64,000 nucleotides of DNA, taken from positions 9,586,330 through 9,650,329 of the forward strand of contig NC_058150.1 of assembly GCF_011075055.1 (NCBI RefSeq), written 5' to 3'. A program made the translations under genes and the position numbers. The DNA comes from Mangifera indica (lineage: Eukaryota; Streptophyta; Magnoliopsida; Sapindales; Anacardiaceae). Below the pieces are notes generated by a model that saw nothing but the letters and a program-made list of their open reading frames with translations, searched no databases and had not been told where the DNA came from. How positions within the stretch are numbered: the stretch's first letter is position 1; each line of letters opens with the position of its first letter. Shown piece by piece: positions 21,425-31,828 of the stretch.

Positions 21425-24400
21425 ATGGAACGCTCTCTCTCCTCTTTGACGTTCAAAGGTTCGATTCCTGAAGCTATTACGGAAGCTAAGAAGCAGAAGA
21501 AGCTTTTTTTAGTTTACATTTCAGGTAGTTTGTTTATATTATTTTTTCAGTGTGAAAGGAAGCATGACACTAACGTATCATTCTGTAAATTTATGTGGCT
21601 AGTATATTCATGTTGAAAGAGAAGAATTTTAAGAATAAATTTAGGATTAATAGTTGAATTTAACATCAAAGAGATATATTTTTTTTAAACTAGTATAAAT
21701 ATAGTATATATATGAACAAATGGTAATCAGTTTAATCACTTAAAGAAGCCATGAGAGGAGATGTGAGCAGAAAACAAGCAGATGATGAGAAACTTCCGTT
21801 ATGGTGAGCTTAAACTAAATATTTTTGTTCATTTCCTCAAATGAAGTAATCAATTAGAAGTGAATAAAGAATATTATAAGCAAACCTGGACAATATTAGG
21901 AAGTTTCACTGAGAAAAGAGGAAGTTAACACCTACCTAGGGGGCAAAGGATGAAGAATGAGGCAATACGTGATGAAGTTCCAATAAATGAAGGATGGGTT
22001 ACGTTGAAACTCTGCTTAAGTTTTGCTAACATGTGATTTTCATAGATTAATATATAATGATATGTTAATCATTTTCTAACCCTAGGGTTATTCTGTAGTA
22101 AATTTTATTCTTTTTTGGCGGGCTTACCTAGGGTTTAGACCAAGCTAGCGCTGTCAAGAATACATGTCTTGTGAAGAGGAAGAACTTGAGTAAATAATAA
22201 ACAGAAAGGAAATAATTAGAGAAATAATGAAGTAAATTAAAAAGTCAAATATTCTGGAATATAGAGGGGTAGACAATAAGGGAAACAGAAACCTTTTCTT
22301 GAGTGTATTTTGTCATGTTTGCTAAATGTAGAGGATGAAAAAACCTCTTGGGAAAAAAACAAAATACATCAAGAAAATCCTATTAATGACTCCCAATTTG
22401 TGGCGGGTATTCCTTCCAAGTTGCTTTATTTTTATTTTCCATGCTTTGGTTATAGGTGAAGATGCAGAGTCAGTCAACTTGGAAAACACCACATGGACTG
22501 ACTTAAAGGTAGTTTTTCTTATTTGAATTTCAATCCTTCATTGTGTTTTTGGTCTCTCCTTTTTCTTTCTTCTTCTTTTTTTTCAAAAGTTATATTTCAT
22601 TCATATGGTCTCATTCTTGTTCAGGTGGCAGAGTCATTGTCGAAGTATTGTATTTTTCTGCATATCCTTCAGGGAAGCACTAATGCTACAAATTTTTCTG
22701 CAATATGTATCCTTTTTTCAAGTGAAAGCTATCTTTTAAGATATTAAAGTTTTAAACTGCTGTCAGTCTTGCTTGGACATTAAACTATGGCAGATAATAT
22801 CTATAACTTGACAAGATTTGCAGCTCCCTTTTTTTCTTTTAAGATTTCTGTTCTTATAATTGTAATTGCATGCATTTACATGTTTTCACCTGCAAAATAT
22901 ATTCAGTACTCCAAACTTTTGTACACATTTTTCTTTTAAAAATATAAAAACTATGACCCTTTCTGTATTACTTCTAGGAAAAAGCAGCCTATCTACTAGC
23001 TAGAACAACATAAGGTATATATATGTACTTAAAACGTCTTTGGTGAATCAGAAGGCAGAATATTACTTCGTGGGTCACATTAATAAAAAAAAGTCTTTCC
23101 TCAAAATCTCATTTGGTATGGAAATGGTGTTGCGCGATCTTTACAAAATTCTTAAAAACCCTGTGTAGTCTATGCCTTATGAACATAAAAAGAGGCTGGA
23201 AAAATTGCTTCGTATGATTGCATGATTGAAAACTTGCTATCAATTGTCTGGTTTGATAAGGGGGTGACATTCTGTGTCATTTTTCTATCTTGTCAAAATG
23301 TCATTGTTTTCTGTACAATGAATAATGCAATTATTTCTGTTTCATCGTTATGTTTATTATTGATTTTCTCATTGTTAAGCATCATGTACTTTCCAATCCC
23401 ACAATCTTCTTGGAATAGCATGAGAAGGGAAAAAAAAAAATTTCTATCTCCAACACATCTCAGTTCAAAAGTAAGACAGATGGCCCATGGCTAATTTGAT
23501 AATTCTGAAATGTGATTGGTTGACTTATAAGGATACATGTTCTTTTCCCCCTTCATTTACGAGAAATTTTTTAATCTGTACTTAACTTCGCAAAGATCCA
23601 CAAAGCACTGTTCCTTGTATAACGGCTGTAGGATACAATGGTTTACAAGTTTGGAAAAGTGGTATGTTTTTGTATGCTAAAGTAAACCTTTAGTAGGGGT
23701 AGTGAATGTCATTTTTCTAAAAAGGTTTTAACAATTGGATTATTTCATTTGCTTGATATTTTTCCAGAAGGATTCGTTAGTGCTGAAGTTCTGGCATCCA
23801 GTTTAGAGAAGGCATGGTTGAGTCTTCATATTCAGGTATGCTTGTTGGGTTTTTGTTATTCCTGTTTTTGGTTGTTCCTGCTCTCTACTTTCATGCTCCC
23901 ACTTGAATGATCATGAATGTCCGAGGGGCTTTTTGTTTGTTTAAATCTTGCATTTGCCTAGCTGGATAAATTTGCATAGAAAACTAGAACTTTTAATGTC
24001 TACTATTTATTGTTACAGTTATGATATCTATCTAGTACACATTTAATTCTTTATGGTTCCATACCAAGGTCTTGAGCCCCAAAAAGGATCTCTGAACCTT
24101 TCTATGGCACAATGTTTTCATGTTTGTTAAAACTTTTGACAAGATTAACCTATGATCTATTAAATTTTCATGTAATGCAGATTTTAATATTTTTTTAAGT
24201 ATTTCCTTTAATTCATACTTAACTTGTTCCAGATTAAGCAACTATATTTTGAAATTGCATGCTTGTCCAAGTTTATCTTTGTCATACTTAAGTGCTAAAA
24301 ACTGGGATGAGTTGTAGACAAGTTTGTATGGTCTAGGGAAAATGGTGTAGTGCAGAAGAAGAAAGCGAGAAGAAGAGGAGACTAAAAGGATAGGCTTAGA

Positions 24401-27084
24401 AAATAATTAGAAAGGGAAACGCATAGAGATTAGTGAGAGTGTTATTTTCATAGAAACTAACTATAAAGGAGAGAAAAATTGAGAGAAAAATCTTTGAGCA
24501 ACTTTCTGACCATTAATGGCATGTTTGATAATTCATTAAATTCAACATGATTACCAGGGAGGTTTGTATGCATCCTTGTGTTTTTTTATGTCTTTTTTCG
24601 TAATTAATTTATTTATATATCGAAAGTTTTTTTGCACCTTTATCATTGATACGTTGGTGTTTGCCTTCCCATGTCAATCACATGATTTGGGCTCATTAGA
24701 AAACTGGATTAAAGGTTTTTACTTTCTGGTTGAAATTATGCAGGAAACAACTGCAACAGTATTGTCTGCTGCTCTTGCTTCAAAGAAATCTGAACCGCCC
24801 ACTTTTGGGACTTCTGCTATTGGCACATCTGAGCAGCCAGGTTCTTCGGGTACAACTGTTCCATCAACAACATCGCAGAAAAATGAAACAAATGTCCAAT
24901 CCTCTGAGGCTACATCATCTGTTGTATCTGAGATGGCAAAGGTTTACTTTATTTTAATAGTTACTGTTTTAATCACCTTGGTCTCTTTAAACTGTATGTC
25001 GATAAGTTGTTTAAATTTTGATTTTCATGCATCAACAGGAAAATAATACTGAAATGGGTGTCAAGACTTCTTTGGAATTTGTAAGTGACAGGCAGTCAGG
25101 GAGTTTCGAAGATCAGCCCTCAACCTCCTCCTCTGAAGCAGTAAAGGATTCTTGTGGTACTGTAATGGCAGAGCCAAGTAGTTCTAGCACTGAACATGCA
25201 TCTTTCAATGTAGCCCCTGTCCTTTCCCCTGCCATCAAACAAAATATCGATCATCATTATGGTGCTCTTGAAGTACCTCCTAAAGTAATTTCTGCTGGAG
25301 CTGTGGAAGTTGTGCAATGTGAAAAAACAGAGGACAAAGATGATGAGAAGGTTAAGCTACTGGGTGATTGTGGTAAAGTCAGTGAATCAAGTGATGTTCA
25401 TTTGAATATCCGATTACCTGATGGTGTTAGCCTACGAGAGAAATTTGATGTGACTAGCAGTTTAAGGATGGTGAAAGATTATGTGGATAACCAATCAAGT
25501 GGCCTAGGCCCGTATGATCTTGCTGTTCCATATCCTCGCAGAGTATTCAGTGATGAAGGTATGAAAACATTACATTGAGTTTTGCTTCAGATGCTACTTT
25601 AATGAGGATATGCTTGTACAAGAATGTACTGCTAATGGTGCTCCGTCTTTTTTCTTATTTTGGGCATTGATTACATTGCTTGAAAGCATCAGAACAGCCA
25701 GATTTTTTTACTTGTTTGCAAATTACTTTTTTTCACTTGTGTGCAAACTACATGAGCTATGAAGCCTCATAAGTTGTGTATCAATCAACTTCTTTCTTTC
25801 ATGCTTGTGAATCTTTAATGAAGTGCCTTTCTAGATGCTAGTGGGTCATCTTAGAATATTATTTTCTTAAAAAAAAAAAGAAATCTTTTGCTAGTGTAAG
25901 CTTTATGGAGCGAAATTATCATTTCAGTACCTTGATGCATTCTCTGTGTTGTTTTATCTATGTGGTCTGAATACTTATAAAATTCATTCTCTGTTAAATT
26001 GGGGATTGCTATTGTTATTAAGAACTCACTATTTTCAATTATAAACCGTTCTCTTTTTACACCACTTCATACATTTGTGGGCAAACATTATATTTGGAAA
26101 TTCACTGTTGTCTTTTTTAACCTGCTACAGATTTAAGCAAATCATTATTGGAGTTGAGTTTGTTTAAAAGACAAGCACTGATAGTAGTTCCACGTCAGAA
26201 AGCTTCATCTCCATCGTTTGAGAAAACCAATTCTACAACTAATCCTCATTCCTCCAATGCAACTGATGGGGGCTATTTTGGATATGTTCAAAGAATGTTG
26301 TCATATGTGAATCCTTTTACCTATTTCAGAGGTGGAACAAACTTGTCAAGTTCAGGACAAGATTCTCAAACTGGCGTATGGGAATACAGTGAGTTCACTT
26401 CACATTCTTTGGTATCGCTTATATTCTGCTAACTATAAGATCATTGGAGTCTAAAAGTTTTAGTTTCCATTAGCTTCATTTGCATGAAACATATTGACTG
26501 GTAAGTGCTGAAATCTTGGCAAAAGCAAATGAATGTTTTGAAAAAAAATTAAAATAAATTAAGTCAAACTTCTATAGGACATTGCAATTTAATGTGGAAA
26601 ATTTGAATGGAATGTGGATGAAGTAGTGGAATGTCCTACCTGTACTGGTATCAGTATGTCTTCCTTGGGTTCCAAGCTTTTTGGTGGAAACTATATCCAA
26701 TAAAAAAATCTTCTGATTTTGAATTTTTTGTTTTCTTGTCCGTCCAGTTGGATGTTTGGTTAAAGTTTGAGACTTTACGGTTATGATCTCTTTTCAAATG
26801 CTTTATTTGAAGCCAGTTGCAGCAAAAGTTCTCATTGCACATGCCTCTTTCATATTCTTGTAGGTCCAAATCCTGCACTTCGAAATAACCTTGCTACAAG
26901 AGAGATGAATGACAGAACTTCATCTAGCAGAAGCACCAGTAAGAACAGGCCACAGACCACCTCTGGTTTTGGGAGCAATATTCATACATTGAAGCGTGAT
27001 GAAGACGACGACCGTTTCAGTGATAGAAATGCCTTCTGGAATGGAAATTCCACACAATATGGTGGTGACAACGGTGGCAAATAA
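21425..27084 (+). CDS. PUX11: Plant UBX domain-containing protein (PUX11-like), 9 coding exons
   Basis: CDS exons: 21425-21524, 22456-22508, 22625-22706, 23596-23661, 23768-23835, 24744-24941, 25039-25558, 26131-26388, 26864-27084; 1566 nt, 521 codons, all introns GT..AG. The start is the first ATG (MERSLSSLTFKGSIPEA), preceded by a 5'UTR intron. Residues 1-120 form a UAS/thioredoxin-like domain (KKLFLVYISG, TTWTDLK, YPQSTVPCITAVGYNG, EGFVSAEVLASSLEKAW). A Ser/Thr-rich linker follows, then a UBX domain at about 310-385 (LNIRLPDGVSLREKF, DLAVPYPRRVFSD, KRQALIVVP) that by family knowledge binds the AAA ATPase CDC48/p97. The tail is low-complexity and ends GGDNGGK. The layout resembles the UBXN4/erasin class, adaptors that link CDC48 to ubiquitin-dependent degradation. 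No lesion is seen. Assignment to PUX11 rather than another PUX is from the overall architecture. Confidence 0.87.
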
Positions 27085-27194
27085 AGTTTGAGTAGACTCA
27101 CCTGAAAGGCTTCTGAGGCCTCAATTATGTGTAAGAATTTGGCTTCCATCTTTTTTGTTTTTTCAAACGGCTTTAATGTAGCATTTGATTATTA

Positions 27195-27200
27195 AATAAA
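27195..27200 (+). terminator. Polyadenylation signal of the UBX-protein gene
   Basis: AATAAA 111 bp after the stop codon in a T-rich 3'UTR. Confidence 0.55.
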
Positions 27201-27532
27201 ACTATCGCACATAGTCATAACCAAAAGCTCATAATATTTCTGTTAGACTTCCTGCTGTTCAAACAGAGAATATAGCTACTATTTATATGTACTAGTATAA
27301 TATTTCCCTTTGCAATTGCTTGATGCATTTAGCTAGAATTGTTGATTATTTATTTCATGATGGAGTTACTTTTGTCATTAGATTTATTTTATTTTTTAAT
27401 TTCAAAACCTGGAAAGGGTAAATTTTATTCTCCTTTAATGGATAACCGGGAAAAGGGTGGGAGGGAAGAAAGTATTGAAGACACAAGACAAAAGGAAGGT
27501 AGGGTGGAAGACGTGTGACATAACAAAGTAGC

Positions 27533-28400
27533 ATGTTGATACACACGTGTGGAGTTAATACAAGCCATGTAGAACAAGTCCTAGATTGGGTCTTTAATTA
27601 ATGCTAGTTTTGCCATTGTATTAAGTTTTAATGGTTAATTAACTTGGGTCTTATTTTAAGTAGAAGTTGTTAAGTGTCCTAACTTGAGTCCATTAATAGA
27701 ATAAAGTGCGGTAGGAGTCTTTTGCATTTAGGAAAGCTCAAGTTTAATGAAAGTTTGCTTCTTAGAGTCCCTAGAATATGAGAATCAATTTTCAGTTAAA
27801 TTTATTTTCTTTTAACAGAGTTATCCTAATTCAAGGAATCATAGTTTTCTAGTCCAAGTAGAAAATTAACACCTATATAAGGCAGCAGGAATCTTTGTAT
27901 TTTTCATCAATTTCAAGTGAAGAATTCGATGCAAATTTGCCGTTGATTTCTTGTTTATCTTTCGTATCATTGAATGATATTCAACACAATTTGTCTTTGT
28001 AAATGAAATCATAAGTCCAGCAATACTTGTCCTGCGTCAGATGATATTAAAACACTGTCTTGAGATGATTAAGGAAAAGACCAAAATTGGTGTAATAGTT
28101 TGGAACAAAGGATTGCGACATTAGCAGGGACTATGGAGAGAGCCTACAAAGGGCCATTCCCATGCTCCCCAGACTAATGCAGCCCCGTCCGTCATAACTT
28201 GAACCCGAATTAGAAGAGGAATTTGTTGGAGATAACAATCCTGAACCACTCAACCAAGAGGAAAGTGGATCCACCAAATCCATAAGCCTTACAAGATCAA
28301 GACAAATCTCCCAAATGTTAGCGGTGTAGTTGTGTTGAGCAATTCCTTTATTGGATCTAAGCAGTAGAACGATTTTTTTGACATCATGCATATAGGGTTG
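27533..28400 (+). mobile_element. Possible LTR and leader of a degenerate retroelement
   Basis: The stretch starts TGTTGATACACACGTG. It has a good promoter-like box (CCTATATAAGGCAGCAG near 27871), as in plant LTR U3/R junctions, and ends in short degenerate gag-like reading (GTMERAYKG near 28125) with stops. No primer site, second LTR or TSD was found, and the minus-strand frame 28131-28391 is probably a shadow. The stretch 28400-28840 shows nothing recognisable. Confidence 0.3.
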
Positions 28401-28840
28401 ACAAAAAAGGTGATTTTAGTAGCTTACAAATTGAAGGGAAGGGATGGTGAACGGTCAACCGGTGGTGAAAGATTAGGATCTATGAAGGCGTTTTTTAAAG
28501 TCACGATTTCTGCCATAAAATAAAAAACAAACCTTGATTGAGTAGCTCCAAAATTGTTATCAAGGGACTAGAACAATGGTTGCCTATTTGGAAGAATTTT
28601 TATAATTACAATCTTGATGTAATTTGAATATTCAAATAGGGATCATGAAAACTGTTCAGTTGTATCAAAGCTATAGGATATTTGTATACATATAATAAAA
28701 TTTTCGGTGAATTTGCATGTTTTGATCATATTGACATTGGCATGTTGAATGCGTTTTAATTTTTTTTTTTCAAAAACTTGGTTTGTGTAATTTAATTGAA
28801 TTGTTTGTTAAAATTGTAAAATCGAGGTTATATCTCATTT

Positions 28841-29215
28841 AGACACGTCAATAGATTGGGTCGAGCTGGCTCCAGCTCGGTCGATTGGACTTATGGGTTG
28901 GGTCGGCTCTGGCTTAGCCCATCGAGCTCATGGGCCGAGTAGGGCAACCTATGGATTTTTGAATGTCTGACTCTATATATATGGGGTTGGGTTGGACCAA
29001 GCCTTAATTTGCCAGCCCATTTAAACATTTTTTTTTTAATTTTAATTAAAACTTTTAAACAAAAATTATTTTTTAATTATTAAAATTGAGAATAGTATCT
29101 TGAACATTTTATTTATAATCTCTCACTTGTAATGGAGGAATACCGTGGTTACATGATAAAAAATATTATAAGATTATAACATAGTACAAATAAATTAATT
29201 TACATATTATGTATT

Positions 29216-29295
<80 letters not shown>

Positions 29296-29862
29296 TTTAT
29301 CTATTCGTCTTTAACATCCAAATTTTTGAGTTCATTTGATATTAGATTCATTTGACATTGAATCCATTTGTAATATTTTGTAATAATAAAATTGAAATGA
29401 AAATTAAATTATAAATACAAAGAATTATTATTTACAAATTCAGATAGTTTTTTAAAGAGAGTTGAAGAGAGAAAATGAGATTAAAAATATAATGAAATAA
29501 TTGAGATTGAGAAATTTATAAATAAAATTAGAAATAAAAAATATTTGAATTGGGTTATATAGAAAAAAATTTAAAAAAAATAAAGCTTTGCTTCTGCCGC
29601 AAATAGAAGCTAGAAGAAAGCAAGTGAAGGCTTCTGCGTAGAAGCCTTGCTTCTGCCATTTTCTTTTAATTTTTTTTCTCAATTTTTAAACAGTATAGGC
29701 CCAAGCCGAGCTAGTCCATAAGCCTAATATTAAAGTCCATAGCTCAATCTGAAAGGTCTATAGTTCAGGCCTAATATATTATAATACTGGATCAGACCAA
29801 AATTTTGAGCTTCTGGGCGGGCCTCTATTTAGCCAACTCGATTGATATATCTAATTTCATTC
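28841..29862. mobile_element. hAT-like non-autonomous element with a (TA)n core
   Basis: The left part (GACACGTCAATAGATTGGG, then GAGCTGGCTC and repeated GGGC/CCCA words) is roughly inverted relative to the right part (GGGCGGGCCTC...GCCAACTCGATTGATATATC). Subterminal GCTCG/GGGTTGGG clusters are like those of plant hAT MITEs. A clean target duplication is not resolved, so borders are approximate. No credible coding frame exists. Confidence 0.45.
29219..29292. repeat. (TA)n microsatellite
   Basis: About 37 uninterrupted TA units, the longest in the window. Confidence 0.95.
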
Positions 29863-30331
29863 AATCTCCTGTTGTGGTGTTAGATCTTGTGTTATTATAC
29901 AATTTTTGGCACAATAATTGATTGAGCCATAGAAGGACGTTCATGCCCTTGAAACCCATTAAGATTGAATGTGATGGTAGGTTCTAAAATTCAGTTGATT
30001 GAATTCAAATCAAATCGATCAATTAATTCAATCAAGAGCTTTGACTCCTTGAGTCTGCCAATCCAATCTACTGGTTCAGCCTAAACAAGTCAATCAATAG
30101 ATGTTTTTAAATTTTGTTTGCATCAACGTGCAAAGGTTTGAACCGATATACAATGAATGTCGCGTATATCCTAAACATGTTTGTTACTTACGCATGCAAG
30201 AGTTGAGAAACATGATGACCGAATTCACGTTATTTCATAGTCAAATATGAAGTCGTAGTTTGGGATTTGAATGGTTATTAAAAAAGGTATAAAAATTTGA
30301 GGGTTCAAGCAGAAATTAAACAAACTGGAAT
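29863..30331. other. Unassigned spacer
   Basis: AT-rich sequence without coding potential. GGTTATTAA near 30270 and GGGTTCAA near 30301 recur inverted at 31190-31240 on the far side of the hairpin MITE. The MITE therefore probably landed inside an older inverted-repeat element. Confidence 0.5.
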
Positions 30332-30340
30332 AAAAATAAC

Positions 30341-31181
30341 AGGTAATTAATTAAAATAAGCAAAATTTTAAGCGTTTATACGTTTTTAGGCCACCCTAGA
30401 AAAGTTTTACCAAAATAAGCAAACCGTATTTTTTTTACCCTTTTTACCCTTATATTGAAAAACCAAGTAAAAATATTTTTTCTGAGAATGTGCGTCGGTT
30501 TACGGCGGCTACGATGGTAGCTAGAGATTTTACAGTGAAACCCTAAATATGTCGAATGTATATGGATATTTTTGAATGTTTCGAACGTTTAAAATGATGT
30601 AGTTTCGATGTTAATGGATGCCTGGAAGTGTAGCCGTTAAGAGACAAAAGTGCAAAAAGTGAACAATGTCACACAAACTGTGAACAGTGTCACACAAACT
30701 GCACAAACCGCGTAAATACTGTTTACATCGCCAAACTGCTTGCAAAATCGCGCAAAAAATACTGTTCACAGACTATGATATCTATTTTTGCGCGATGTAA
30801 ACAGTGTTTGCGCGATTTGCGCAACACTGTAAATTTGCGCAGTTTGCGTGACACTGTAAATTTGCGCGCTTTTGTCTCTCAACGGCTACACTTCAAGACA
30901 TCCATTAACATTGAAACTACATCATTTTAAGCGTTCGAAACATTCAAAAACATCCATATACATAATTCGACATATTTAGGGTTTCAGTGTAAAATCCCTA
31001 ACGACCATCGTAACCACCATAAACCGACGCACATTCTCAGAAAAAATATTTTTACTCGGTTTTTCAACATAAGGGTAAAAAGGGTAAAAAAAATACGGTT
31101 TGCTTATTTTGGTAAAACTTTTCTAGGGTGACCTAAAAACGTATAAACACTTAAAATTTTGCTTATTTTAATTAATTACCC
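30341..31181. mobile_element. Near-perfect hairpin MITE, 841 bp, Mutator-type
   Basis: Arms of about 380 bp are nearly perfect reverse complements from the tips (AGGTAATTAATTAAAATAAG and its inverted copy) to a short loop near 30770. A perfect 9-bp target duplication AAAAATAAC (30332-30340 and 31182-31190) indicates Mutator-type insertion. The centre is rich in GCGCAAA and CACTGT words. There is no open frame. It lies about 650 bp upstream of the IPMS start codon. Confidence 0.88.
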
Positions 31182-31257
31182 AAAAATAACGGTTTATCTT
31201 TAATAACCATAAAATATGAATATTTAAAATTTTGAACCAAAAAACTCTTTATTAGTA

Positions 31258-31582
31258 GAGTTGAATTCGAACTGAATCTGTTCAAATTTGAATTCGAATT
31301 TAATTTGAATTAGCTCAAAACGAGTCAACCCTTATAAACTCTATCGAGCTTGATCTATTTATCAAATTTTTTAATTAAAATTTTTTATACAAAATGATAT
31401 CGTTTTAATCAATATGTATTAAAACGATATCGTTTAAAAACTCGAATTTGAAATGAACTAAATCAAACTTAGATTGAGTTTGAGTTGAAATTTTACGAGT
31501 TTGATGAGTTTAAACTCAAATTTAAACTTTAGTATATATAAATTAATCCAAATTTAAATTTAATTTGATTTGAATCTATCCT
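31258..31582. mobile_element. Small hAT-like MITE
   Basis: The left end GAGTTGAATTCGAACTGAAT pairs imperfectly with the right end (reverse complement GGATAGATTCAAATCAAAT). It is flanked by TATTAGTA (31250-31257) and TAGTAGTA (31583-31590), an 8-bp duplication with one mismatch. The interior is made of TTGAATT/AATTCAA-type words in both orientations. Confidence 0.55.
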
Positions 31583-31604
31583 TAGTAGTAACCGAGTTGG
31601 GTTC

Positions 31605-31643
31605 CAACAAACCATGGGTGGGAATAAGTCTTTTGGCCTTTTT
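31605..31643. mobile_element. Orphan end of the Mutator-type MITE family
   Basis: CATGGGTGGGAATAAGTC followed by TTTTGGCC matches the right terminus of the MITE at 19205-20131. No left terminus was found upstream. It is an eroded end close to the IPMS transcription start. Confidence 0.5.
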
Positions 31644-31828
31644 AAAATGGTTGAAAACTGATTAGCATGAACTAAGAAGAGCTTACTCACTTGCTGACAG
31701 CTTGCTTTGTTCAAAACTTGACTGGACAGCACCTTCTCTTCACCTGCACCACTCATCATCATCATCTTCTTCTTCCTCTTCCTCTTCCTCCATCGTCACT
31801 TTCAACAAGCTCAAGGGTTTCATCACCT

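Noticed and set aside
28131..28391. Minus-strand 86-residue frame as a small secreted or regulatory protein
   Set aside because: Serine/glycine-rich low complexity, no promoter or splice context, and it overlaps a degenerate retroelement-like leader on the other strand.
31691..31828. Longer N-terminus for IPMS upstream of 31829
   Set aside because: The upstream frame has no ATG before 31829; the ATG there begins a good transit-peptide-like sequence.
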